A DNA stretch of 64,000 nt from Fibrobacter succinogenes (lineage in GTDB: Bacteria; Fibrobacterota; Fibrobacteria; Fibrobacterales; Fibrobacteraceae). This document shows positions 34,523 to 42,467 of this stretch, in pieces (within the stretch, counting starts at the first letter, position 1; each line of letters begins with the position of its first letter). A program made the position numbers and the translations under genes. The DNA is taken from assembly GCA_902779055.1 (NCBI GenBank), contig CACZAD010000007.1:248001-312000 (forward strand). The letters are read 5' to 3'. The notes under the pieces are model-generated. The model was not told where the DNA came from. It made no database searches and saw only the letters and a list, made by a program, of their open reading frames with translations.

Positions 34523-35308
34523 ATGCAAAACAACCTAAAAACACGCGTCCTGATTGTAAATGATGATGGGGTAGAAAGCGCCTATATGCGCTCTTTGGCA
34601 TCTGCACTTGACCAAGTGGCAGAAGTGTTCGTTTTTGCTCCCGAAACGGAGCAGAGCGGCGTTTCCCATGCGTTTACCGTGCGCCGTGGACTTTCGCTCA
34701 GAAACGTTGCTGAGCGTGTTTACGCAATGTCGGGTACTCCCTCTGATTGTGCCAAGTTTGCGCTTGGGCATTTTGCCTTGCACGGAACAGGGTCCGAGGG
34801 GGGTGGTCCGGGTGCCTTTGATGTGTGTTTTTCGGGCGTGAACGTAGGAGAAAATTCCGGCGTCTCGTCGCTTTATTCGGGGACGGTTGCCGGGGCTCGC
34901 GAGGCTGCCCTCTGGGGGGTGCCCGGAGTCGCTCTTTCGTTGCGCGGTGGAGCTGGCCTTTTGCAGGCGGCCATCGATTTTGCGGTCGAAGTCGTGAAAA
35001 ATGGCTGGTACAAGCAGATCCCTTCGGGTGTGTTCTGGAACGTGAATTTTCCAAAGGTTACAACCGGATCCTTTAAAGGTTTCAAGGCGACAAAGATGGC
35101 CCTTGGTATGTTTACGGACCACTACTCCCATGATGGGGGGCTGTGGCAGCTGGATGGTGACAAGCTGTGGAACGAACAGCCTGTAGATAGTGACGACTAC
35201 CTTTTGAATCAGGGGTATGCGACCGTCACTCCGCACCGCATTGACCAGACCGATTTAGAAAGTTTGAAAAAAATAAATGATATGTTAGAAGGAGGCAGAA
35301 AGATTTAG
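34523..35308 (+). CDS. surE: 5'/3'-nucleotidase SurE
   Basis: 261 residues. It removes phosphate from nucleoside monophosphates with a divalent metal. Family motifs: VLIVNDDGVES (metal Asp pair), APETEQSGVSHAFT, MSGTPSDCAKFAL, SGVNVGENSGVSSLYSGTVAGAREAALWG (given as two blocks in the family) and the late VTPHRIDQTD. The length is normal. It lies between the FGE-like lipoprotein (32 bases) and gyrA (51 bases, with a heptamer array). Confidence 0.95.
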   Translation: MQNNLKTRVLIVNDDGVESAYMRSLASALDQVAEVFVFAPETEQSGVSHAFTVRRGLSLRNVAERVYAMSGTPSDCAKFALGHFALHGTGSEGGGPGAFDVCFSGVNVGENSGVSSLYSGTVAGAREAALWGVPGVALSLRGGAGLLQAAIDFAVEVVKNGWYKQIPSGVFWNVNFPKVTTGSFKGFKATKMALGMFTDHYSHDGGLWQLDGDKLWNEQPVDSDDYLLNQGYATVTPHRIDQTDLESLKKINDMLEGGRKI

Positions 35309-35316
35309 GAAAAAAC

Positions 35317-35344
35317 TTCCTACTTCCTACTGTCTACGTCCTAT
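35317..35344 (+). repeat. Heptanucleotide array, four units, upstream of gyrA
   Basis: TTCCTAC, TTCCTAC, TGTCTAC and GTCCTAT. It fills the surE-gyrA spacer and ends 15 bases before the gyrA ATG. The last unit runs into TATTATAGAGG, which may be a -10 box or the ribosome site. Confidence 0.75.
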
Positions 35345-35359
35345 TATAGAGGTTAACAA

Positions 35360-38089
35360 ATGTCAGAAGAAATGGTACCTGGATCGCAGTTCAAGAGTCT
35401 TGTCGAACAAGACATGCAGGACTGCTATCTTCGCTACTCGATGAGCGTGATTGTTGCTCGTGCCTTGCCTGATGCTCGAGATGGCTTCAAGCCGGTACAC
35501 CGCCGTGTGATGTTCAGTATGCATAAGTTGGGCGTGGTTCCCAACAAGGGCACGGTGAAGTCTGCTCGTATTGTGGGTGACGTTATCGGTAAGTACCATC
35601 CGCATGGTGATTCCGCTGTTTATGAAACTCTTGCCCGTATGGCGCAGGACTTCTCTTTGCGTTATCCGCTGGTCTATGGTCAGGGTAACTTCGGTTCTAT
35701 TGACGGTGACAGCCCGGCTGCCATGCGTTACACCGAAGCCAAGATGAACAACCTCGGCGCCCTCATGCTCGAAGATCTTGAAAAAGAAACTGTCGACATG
35801 GGCCCGAACTATGACGAATCTCTTGAAGAACCGCTGGTCCTCCCGTCTGCGCTTCCGAACATGATTGTGAACGGAACGTCGGGTATTGCTGTGGGTATGG
35901 CGACGAACATGGCTCCGCACAACTTGCGCGAAGTCGGTGCTGCCATTCACGCGATGGCCGAAAATCCGGACATTACCGGCGAAGAATTGATGGAATACGT
36001 GAAGGGCCCGGACTTCCCGACTGGCGCTATCGTCTGTGGCCGTTCTGGCATTCGCGAAGCATACCTCACGGGTCATGGCCGCGTTCGCGTGCGTGCCCGT
36101 ACCGAAATTGAAACGGATGCAAAGGGTAAGCCGCGTATCATCGTCACCGAAATTCCGTACATGGTGAACAAGGCCGAACTCTGCAAGAAGATTGCAGACC
36201 TCGTCCGCGACAAGCGTGTCGACGGCATTACGGATATCCGCGATGAATCTAGCCGCGACATCCGCATTGTGATTGAACTCCGTCGTGATGCAGTTGGTGA
36301 AGTTGTCTTGAATAACTTGTTCAAGTACACGCAGTTGCAGACGACATTCAGCATTTATAACTTGGCGCTTGTCAATAACCTCCCGAAGCTCCTTACGCTC
36401 AAGGATCTTTTGCAGGTCTACATTGACCACCGCCTTGACGTGATTACGCGCGCAACGCAGTTCGACTTGAAGAAGGCTGCAGCTCGCCTCCACATCATTG
36501 AAGGTTTGCGTATTGCAACGCAGAATATCGACGAAGTCGTGAAGATCATTCGCCAGAGCAAGACGACCGAAATTGCAAAGCAGAGCTTGCAGGATCGCTT
36601 CTCGCTTGACGAAATCCAGTCTCAGGCCATCGTTGACATGCGCCTTGCCCAGTTGGTCGGCTTGAACATCGAAAAGTTGGAAGCCGAATACAACGATCTC
36701 ATTGCAACAGTCGCCGACTTGAAGGACATCTTGGAAAAGCGCGAACGCCGCGTAGCCATCATGCTCCAGAAGCTCGATGCCGTTGTCGAAAAGTACGGTG
36801 ACGAACGCCGCACGACGATTGGCGAAGCCATTGACGACAGCGACGACGAAGACCTCATTGCTGAAGAAGAACAGGTCATTACGCTCAGCAAGGAAGGCTA
36901 CATCCGTCGCCTCCCGATCGATACGTTCAAGGCCCAGAACCGCGGTGGTAAGGGCATCATCGGTGCTGGCCTCAAGGACGAAGATAATGTGGAACAGATC
37001 TTTACGGCCAGCACGCACAGCTACTTGCTCGTGTTCACGAACAAGGGACGTGTCTACTGGACGAAGGTCTATCGCTTGCCGGAAGGTGCCCGCAATGGCA
37101 AGGGTCGCCCGATTGTGAACTTTGTCGCTTTGACCGAAGGCGAAAAGGTCCAGGCGGTTGTGCCGGTGCGCAAGTTCGGTGGCTACTTCTGCCTCGTGTT
37201 TGCAACGAAGAAGGGTGTCATCAACAAGATGGACCTCACGCTGTTCAGCCGTCCGCGTAAGGCTGGCGTCAATGCCATCAGCCTCGACGAAGACGACGAA
37301 TTGGTCAAGGTCCAGCTCGTAGGCATGACCGAAGAAGAATTCAAGGCTAGCCACGCTGCCGGTTCCGACGACGATTCTGCTGAAGCTGTTGAAAATGCCG
37401 TAGAAGCTCAGGCTGCCGATGGTTCGACAGGCTCACCAACCGATGCTTCTGAAGAAGAGGCTGGCGAAGGTGAAGACTTTGCCAACCGTCCGATCGCAAA
37501 GGACCTCTTGATGCTTGCTACCAAGAACGGCCAGGCCGTCACGTTCCCGATTACCTGCTTCCGCTCGATGGGCCGTGGCACGCATGGTGTGAAGGGCATT
37601 ACGCTCGCCGAAGGCGACGAAGTCATTTCGCTCCTGTGGCTCAAGGCTGGCAACAAGATCCTTACCATTACCGAAAATGGTTATGGCAAGCGTTCTGAAC
37701 CGGGCTCTTACCGTGTGACCCGCCGTGGCAGCAAGGGCGTGCGCAACCTGAACGTGACCGACAAGATTGGTCCGGCCGTGTTCGTGGAAAGCGTTGCCGA
37801 TGATTACGATTTGATCATCACCAGCCGCGAAGGCCAGGTCATCCGCATCAAGGCCGCCGACATCCGTCTCACGGGCCGCAATGCCCAGGGCGTCAAGGCG
37901 ATTACGCTTCGCGAAGGCGATGCCGTCCAGGATGCAACCGCACTCCCGAGCGTCGAAGATATCGAACAGGATAGCGCCGACGCCAAGGAAACCTTTGACA
38001 AGGTCAAGGGTGTGGAAGTCGATGACGATTCCGTTGTGAAGGACGATGCTGAAAAGCAGGAAATCGGCCCGACGGAAACCGACGCCTAA
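35360..38089 (+). CDS. gyrA: DNA gyrase subunit A
   Basis: 909 residues. It forms the breakage-reunion part of gyrase, which introduces negative supercoils. The N-terminal domain has the catalytic Tyr124 in AAMRYTEAKM and the quinolone-region HPHGDSAVYETLARMAQ. The C-terminal beta-pinwheel has a GyrA-box-like QNRGGKG (~525-535). Residues ~664-712 are an acidic, low-complexity insertion (SDDDSAEAVENAVEAQAADG onward) between pinwheel blades. The tail is Asp/Glu-rich. Serine at the usual quinolone position (GDSAVYE) implies a sensitive allele. Confidence 0.96.
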   Translation: MSEEMVPGSQFKSLVEQDMQDCYLRYSMSVIVARALPDARDGFKPVHRRVMFSMHKLGVVPNKGTVKSARIVGDVIGKYHPHGDSAVYETLARMAQDFSLRYPLVYGQGNFGSIDGDSPAAMRYTEAKMNNLGALMLEDLEKETVDMGPNYDESLEEPLVLPSALPNMIVNGTSGIAVGMATNMAPHNLREVGAAIHAMAENPDITGEELMEYVKGPDFPTGAIVCGRSGIREAYLTGHGRVRVRARTEIETDAKGKPRIIVTEIPYMVNKAELCKKIADLVRDKRVDGITDIRDESSRDIRIVIELRRDAVGEVVLNNLFKYTQLQTTFSIYNLALVNNLPKLLTLKDLLQVYIDHRLDVITRATQFDLKKAAARLHIIEGLRIATQNIDEVVKIIRQSKTTEIAKQSLQDRFSLDEIQSQAIVDMRLAQLVGLNIEKLEAEYNDLIATVADLKDILEKRERRVAIMLQKLDAVVEKYGDERRTTIGEAIDDSDDEDLIAEEEQVITLSKEGYIRRLPIDTFKAQNRGGKGIIGAGLKDEDNVEQIFTASTHSYLLVFTNKGRVYWTKVYRLPEGARNGKGRPIVNFVALTEGEKVQAVVPVRKFGGYFCLVFATKKGVINKMDLTLFSRPRKAGVNAISLDEDDELVKVQLVGMTEEEFKASHAAGSDDDSAEAVENAVEAQAADGSTGSPTDASEEEAGEGEDFANRPIAKDLLMLATKNGQAVTFPITCFRSMGRGTHGVKGITLAEGDEVISLLWLKAGNKILTITENGYGKRSEPGSYRVTRRGSKGVRNLNVTDKIGPAVFVESVADDYDLIITSREGQVIRIKAADIRLTGRNAQGVKAITLREGDAVQDATALPSVEDIEQDSADAKETFDKVKGVEVDDDSVVKDDAEKQEIGPTETDA

Positions 38090-38112
38090 TCCATAAAAAT
38101 TATCGAAATTAT

Positions 38113-38153
38113 GCCCTTTTCCGGTGTATTGCCGGGAAAGGGCTTTTCTTTTT
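38113..38153 (+). terminator. Terminator after gyrA
   Basis: GCCCTTTTCCGG and CCGGGAAAGGGC pair around TGTATTG and are followed by TTTTCTTTTT. Confidence 0.85.
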
Positions 38154-38307
38154 GGGGTGTTGCGTGCTTGCTTGGGAACCTGGCAGTTTTCCAATGTAAA
38201 CTCTTTATCGTTGTTTTTCTCAACAACAAACTTTTGTTTAACCAGGGTCTTTTTTTAATGGACACTCATATATTAACTGCAGCATAACTAAATGTGAGGA
38301 ATACATT

Positions 38308-40131
38308 ATGAAAAAATTGCTAGGAATGACCAAGATTGGGTTGGTCCTGACATTTGGATTGGCTTCTGGCGCTTTGGCCCAGGATTTCTGCAGCAATGCT
38401 CAGCATTCTGGTCAATCTGTGAAGATTTCTTCGAACCAGACCGGTAAAATCGGTAATATCGGTTACGAACTTTGGGACGAAAATGGCCATGGCGGCGACG
38501 CTACGTTCTATAGCGACGGTTCTATGGAATGCAACATTACGGGCGCCAAGGACTATCTCTGCCGCGCAGGTCTTTCCCTCGGCAGTGACAAGACTTATAA
38601 GGAACTTGGTGGTGATATGATTGCCGAGTTCAAGCTTGTGAAGAGCAACGCTCAGAATGTGGGTTATTCCTATATCGGTATCTACGGCTGGATGGAAGGC
38701 GTTCCTGGAACGGCAAGTAATCTGGTTGAATACTACGTGATCGATAATACCCTCGCTAACGATATGCCGGGCAGCTGGATTGGTAACGAAAGAAAGGGTA
38801 CCATTACGGTTGACGGCGGTACCTATACAGTTTATCGCAATACCCGTACGGGTCCGGCCATCAAGAACTCCGGCAACGTCACGTTCTATCAGTATTTCAG
38901 CGTGCGTACCTCTCCGCGCGATTGCGGTACCATCAACATTTCCGAACATATGAGACAGTGGGAAAAGATGGGCCTCACCATGGGTAAGCTCTACGAAGCC
39001 AAGGTGCTTGGTGAAGCGGGTAACGTCAATGGTGAAGTTCGCAGCGGTCATATGGACTTCCCGCATGCCAAGGTCTATGTGTCTGACGGCAGCAGCAGCG
39101 GCGATACGCCGAAGTCCAGTTCTTCTGGTGCTACGGCCAAGTCCAGCTCTTCTAAGGGCAGCACGGCTGTTAGCGGTACGATTGATGCCTGCAAGGACGA
39201 AATGGGCCACCAGGGCGAAAGCAAGACGACCCAGGGCCAGAACAACTCTAGCGTGACGGGTAACGTCGGTAGCTCTCCTTACCACTACGAAATCTGGTAC
39301 CAGGGCGGCAACAACTCTATGACCTTCTACGACAACGGTACGTATAAGGCTAGCTGGAACGGCACAAACGACTTCCTTGCCCGTGTCGGTTTCAAGTACA
39401 ACGAAGATAAGACTTATGATGAACTCGGTCCTATCGATGCTTACTACAAGTGGAGCAAGCAGGGCAATGCCGGTGGTTATAACTATATCGGTATTTACGG
39501 TTGGACCGTCAATCCGCTCGTAGAATACTACATCGTGGATGACTGGTTTAATAAACCGGGTGCAAACCTTACGGGACAGAAGAAGGGTGAATTTGAAGTG
39601 GACGGTGATGTCTACGAAGTTTACCAGAATCAGCGCTATAATGCTCCGTCCATCAAGGGCAATTCGGATAACTTCCCGCAGTACTTTAGCGTTCGTAAGA
39701 GCGGTCGTTCCTGTGGTCATATCGACGTCACGGCTCACTTCAAGAAGTGGGAAGCTCTCGGTATGAAGATGGGTAAGATGTACGAAGCCAAGGTGCTTGT
39801 TGAAGCCGGTGGTGGCTCGGGCTCCTTCGATGTCACCTACTTCAAGATGACGGACAAGGCTCATCCGCTTCCGCAGCCGGAACCGGAATCGAGCTCTTCT
39901 GAAGCCAAGGCCGAATCTTCTAGCAGCGGAACCGTCTCTCTCCACGAAGCTCCGAAGATGCAGTTCAAGAGCGGCAACTTCCAGGTGTTCGACATGCAGG
40001 GCCGTTACCTCGGTTCCATGAAGGTCGAAGCTGGTGCAACCGTGAACGAAGTCCTCAAGGCCAACTTCAAGAGCGCTGGCATCTACATGGTGAAGCAGGG
40101 CAGCTTTATGCAGCGCTTCTCCGTGAAGTAA
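38308..40131 (+). CDS. xynC: Endo-1,4-beta-xylanase with two GH11 catalytic domains
   Basis: 607 residues. A signal peptide ending ALAQ is followed by GH11 domain A (~26-260), a Ser-rich linker (~265-295), GH11 domain B (~298-520), a second Pro/Glu/Ser linker and a C-terminal domain ending in AGIYMVKQGSFMQRFSVK. Catalytic Glu pairs are visible in both domains: E141 (LVEYYVID) and E236 (VLGEAGN) in A; E406 (LVEYYIVDD) and E499 (VLVEAGG) in B. This is the architecture of F. succinogenes XynC, a secreted xylanase. The C-terminal domain is likely a secretion tail. GTGAGGA precedes the ATG. Expression signals are a TATATT at 38269-38274 and a small GTTGTT/AACAAC hairpin at 38211-38228, neither certain. 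Confidence 0.97.
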   Translation: MKKLLGMTKIGLVLTFGLASGALAQDFCSNAQHSGQSVKISSNQTGKIGNIGYELWDENGHGGDATFYSDGSMECNITGAKDYLCRAGLSLGSDKTYKELGGDMIAEFKLVKSNAQNVGYSYIGIYGWMEGVPGTASNLVEYYVIDNTLANDMPGSWIGNERKGTITVDGGTYTVYRNTRTGPAIKNSGNVTFYQYFSVRTSPRDCGTINISEHMRQWEKMGLTMGKLYEAKVLGEAGNVNGEVRSGHMDFPHAKVYVSDGSSSGDTPKSSSSGATAKSSSSKGSTAVSGTIDACKDEMGHQGESKTTQGQNNSSVTGNVGSSPYHYEIWYQGGNNSMTFYDNGTYKASWNGTNDFLARVGFKYNEDKTYDELGPIDAYYKWSKQGNAGGYNYIGIYGWTVNPLVEYYIVDDWFNKPGANLTGQKKGEFEVDGDVYEVYQNQRYNAPSIKGNSDNFPQYFSVRKSGRSCGHIDVTAHFKKWEALGMKMGKMYEAKVLVEAGGGSGSFDVTYFKMTDKAHPLPQPEPESSSSEAKAESSSSGTVSLHEAPKMQFKSGNFQVFDMQGRYLGSMKVEAGATVNEVLKANFKSAGIYMVKQGSFMQRFSVK

Positions 40132-40154
40132 GTTTCTCTCTCTATGACGTTTAA

Positions 40155-40188
40155 AAACGTTCCCCCGCAAGGAGGAACGTTTTTTTTT
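40155..40188 (+). terminator. Terminator after xynC
   Basis: AAACGTTCC, CCCGCAAGGA and GGAACGTTT are followed by a T run of eight or more. Confidence 0.9.
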
Positions 40189-40211
40189 GTTGTTGAGAAC
40201 AGGTTAAAAAA

Positions 40212-40420
40212 ATGCGAGTCCCATAACGGAACTCGCATAAAGACTTTGTCTAAAATCGAAGATTACTTCTTAGATTTCCGTGAGCAAAAAGCGACCCGTA
40301 TTAACGGGTCGTGATTGACGCTTTCAGCGTCCGCGGCTTTACTCGGTCATGAAATTATGCAAGCATAATTTCGCGACGCTCGTTTTGCACGCTTTTGCGA
40401 GAGCAAGCGCTCTGAAGGAT
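40212..40420. repeat. Cluster of palindromes between xynC and the Cys-cluster gene
   Basis: No gene is visible. Besides the TTAATA hairpin, TGCGAGT/ACTCGCA (40213-40237), GACGCT/AGCGTC (40317-40332) and AAATTATGC/GCATAATTT form further inverted repeats. Confidence 0.6.
40292..40311. repeat. TTAATA-loop hairpin, copy 3 (minus orientation)
   Basis: CGACCCG-TATTAA-CGGGTCG; on the minus strand the loop reads TTAATA. In that orientation CTTTTT and GCTCACGG follow, as in copies 1 and 2. Confidence 0.8.
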
Positions 40421-41119
40421 TTATTTCTTAGCTTTAGCGCTTGCGGTCTTTTTAGGCGGGTGTGCCGAAATCTTCTTCACGCTCTTGTCTTCATCCTTGG
40501 CAGCCTTTTCAGCTTCCTTGAACATGGCTTCCACCTGTTCGAGGGCGCCGTTCGGATCTTCTTCGATGATTTCAGAAGCTTCGTCAACGAGTTCGGCAAA
40601 TTCGTCGTACCAGTCAGCGAAAATTTCGACTTCGAGGTGATCCACACCCGGAACTGTCAAGCGCACGCCGCAGCTTTCGCCAACGCGGTCAAGGAACTTT
40701 GCAATTTCCGGACGGAGGAGGGAGAGGTCAAGACCTTCGAGGTCTTCCGGTTCCAAGAGAACGCCGTCAACCTTGTCGTCGTCTTCAGCCTTCTTGGACT
40801 TCTTCTTGTCGCCCTTCTTGCAGTTGCAGTTTTCACCGCAGCAGCATTCGTTGTTGAAGTCGCCGTTCATGGCGAGGTATTCTTCGTCATCGATGCCGCT
40901 GTCGTAGTAGAATTCGTCGTCTTCAAGATAAAGTGTTTCAACGAAGATGCTCTTTGCGCCGAGAGTCTTGGCTGCTGCCAAGAATTCCTTGAGGTCGCCG
41001 CCGAAGTAGCGAGTGGCTTCGGCTTCTTCGTTCAGAGTCTGAACCGGGATGGGAAGAAGCTTCTGCTTCTTGATGTGGTCGCAGACCAAGTCAGTAACGG
41101 ATTTTTCATTCTTAGCCAT
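40421..41119 (-). CDS. Acidic cytoplasmic protein with a five-cysteine cluster, unknown function
   Basis: 232 residues. No signal peptide. Residues 1-85 look folded (LVCDHIKKQKLLPIPVQTL, RYFGGDLKEFLAAAKTLGA) with Asp/Glu/Tyr-rich DDEFYYDSGIDDEEY. A short cluster ECCCGENCNCKKG (Cys 92, 93, 94, 98, 100) is followed by a Lys run, then a second acidic, helical domain (~118-205) and a Lys/Ala-rich tail ending ASAKAKK. The cluster could bind a metal. I do not recognise the family. It lies 34 bases downstream of dapA on the same strand and is probably co-transcribed. Confidence 0.75.
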   Translation of the reverse strand: MAKNEKSVTDLVCDHIKKQKLLPIPVQTLNEEAEATRYFGGDLKEFLAAAKTLGAKSIFVETLYLEDDEFYYDSGIDDEEYLAMNGDFNNECCCGENCNCKKGDKKKSKKAEDDDKVDGVLLEPEDLEGLDLSLLRPEIAKFLDRVGESCGVRLTVPGVDHLEVEIFADWYDEFAELVDEASEIIEEDPNGALEQVEAMFKEAEKAAKDEDKSVKKISAHPPKKTASAKAKK

Positions 41120-41153
41120 AGTGTGTCTCCTGATAGAATTTTAAATCTATCTA

Positions 41154-42146
41154 CTAAACATGATACTTCTTCAAGCTTTGTGCCTTCTCGTCGATGAGCT
41201 TCATGATGCGGGCGACAGCGTCTGCACCGTTTGCCGTGTCCTTCACGCTTACGAGCGGCTGGAACAACGGGCTGTTGAAGAGCGTTCCGAGAGGAATCGG
41301 ATTCTTGCGGCAGAACGTGGCGTCGATATAGTCACGAGCAGCCTTCTGCAAGTTGTGAGCCTTGTCCTTGTCGCCAGCTTGGAAAGCCTTGTAGAGGTCA
41401 ACGAAAGTCTTGCAAGCTTCCGGGATGTTGCCCGTTGCGCTCACGATACCCGTGCCGCCCATTTCGAGAAGATCTGCAAAGAGACCGTCTTCACCGCTCA
41501 TCACAGCGAAGTCCTTGCCCTTTGTTTCCTTGATGACGCGCATCGTGTCTTCGTGGAACTTTTCGCCAAAACCAAATTCAACTGCCTGCTTGAGACCGAT
41601 GATGTTCTTGTCTTCAGCAAGAGCAATCAAGGTGTCCGGATGGACATAGCTGGAAGTACGACCCGGAACGTTGTAAATGACAATCTTTGCGCCTGTTTCG
41701 CTACTGAGCGTCTGGTAGTGCTTGAGGAGTCCTTCCTGCGGCGGATTGTTGTAGTAGCCAGTGACGCAGAGGACTGCCACCGGAGCAATCTTCAAAACGT
41801 TTTCGATCATCTCGATAGATTCGCGCGTGCAGTTGGAACCAGCGCCTGCAATCACAGGAACGCGACCGTCCACATAGTCGAGCGTAAACTTAATGATATC
41901 CAAATGCTGCTGCGGAGAGACTGTTGCACTCTGACCCGTCGTCACGGCGGGAAGCACGCCACTAGCACCAGCTGCAATAACATCGTCAATCATCTGCCCC
42001 ATCTTCTTGTAGTCGATGGAGTTGCGAAGGTTCTTGGGATCGTCGTTCTTGAGCGGGGTGAACAACGCGGGGAAAACACCAGTAAGTTGAGAAGCGAGTA
42101 GGCAGTAAATTGTTATTAGAATTGCGCCTTTTAGAAAAATTGACAA
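41154..42146 (-). CDS. dapA: 4-hydroxy-tetrahydrodipicolinate synthase; start uncertain
   Basis: The enzyme condenses pyruvate and aspartate semialdehyde in lysine/diaminopimelate synthesis. The TIM-barrel motifs are complete from LTGVFPALFTPL on: AGASGVLPAVTTGQSATVS, YYNNPPQEGLLKHYQ, IYNVPGRTSSYVHP, the Schiff-base Lys in IIGLKQAVE, and GGTGIVSATGNI. The frame has no ATG before this region; the only standard-like codon is TTG at 42146, giving 20 odd hydrophobic residues (MSIFLKGAILITIYCLLASQ). Their DNA (42085-42115) looks partly like the heptamer repeats. The true start may be non-canonical or lost. No Shine-Dalgarno is seen. Confidence 0.88.
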   Translation of the reverse strand: MSIFLKGAILITIYCLLASQLTGVFPALFTPLKNDDPKNLRNSIDYKKMGQMIDDVIAAGASGVLPAVTTGQSATVSPQQHLDIIKFTLDYVDGRVPVIAGAGSNCTRESIEMIENVLKIAPVAVLCVTGYYNNPPQEGLLKHYQTLSSETGAKIVIYNVPGRTSSYVHPDTLIALAEDKNIIGLKQAVEFGFGEKFHEDTMRVIKETKGKDFAVMSGEDGLFADLLEMGGTGIVSATGNIPEACKTFVDLYKAFQAGDKDKAHNLQKAARDYIDATFCRKNPIPLGTLFNSPLFQPLVSVKDTANGADAVARIMKLIDEKAQSLKKYHV

Positions 42147-42467
42147 AATGCTTCGGCGGATATTTTTTTTGGCGATAGATTCTCTCTATGGAATGGGGAA
42201 TGTATCCCCCTCGCTTTAGCCCCTCCGGGTCTTCCGCTACCCCCTCGAACGGGGCCTCAGACGCCGGCTGGAGCCTGCCCCGGACAGGTTCCGGGGTGAC
42301 GCCCCGGCTTGGTGCTGAGAATTTGTTTGAAATGAATGAAATTTATGTCTTGAGTTTTTTACAAGAATTGTAACCCCTTGTTTTGGGTGTTTCTTCCTGC
42401 CGTCTACTTCCTACTTCCTACTGGATTTTTTCTAAATTTTCCGCGTTAAAACTACAAAGGAACCCCT
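42147..42467. repeat. Gene-free spacer made of repeats between dapA and the phosphohexomutase gene
   Basis: I see no gene. It holds the CCCCCTCGCTT...CCGCTACCCCCTC element with a GGGG arm (42194-42256), a CCCCGG-ACAGGTT-CCGGGG-TGAC palindrome (42278-42300) and a four-unit heptamer array (42394-42421: TTCCTGC, CGTCTAC, TTCCTAC, TTCCTAC) that ends 46 bases before the downstream ATG. Confidence 0.8.

Noticed and set aside
35363-37354. 663-codon minus-strand frame inside gyrA
   Set aside because: It is a mirror of the gyrA codon bias with no recognisable motif or ribosome site.
42188-42373. Small plus-strand frame in the dapA-mutase spacer
   Set aside because: It is a translation of the CCCCCTCGCTT repeat and the CCCCGG palindrome, without protein features.
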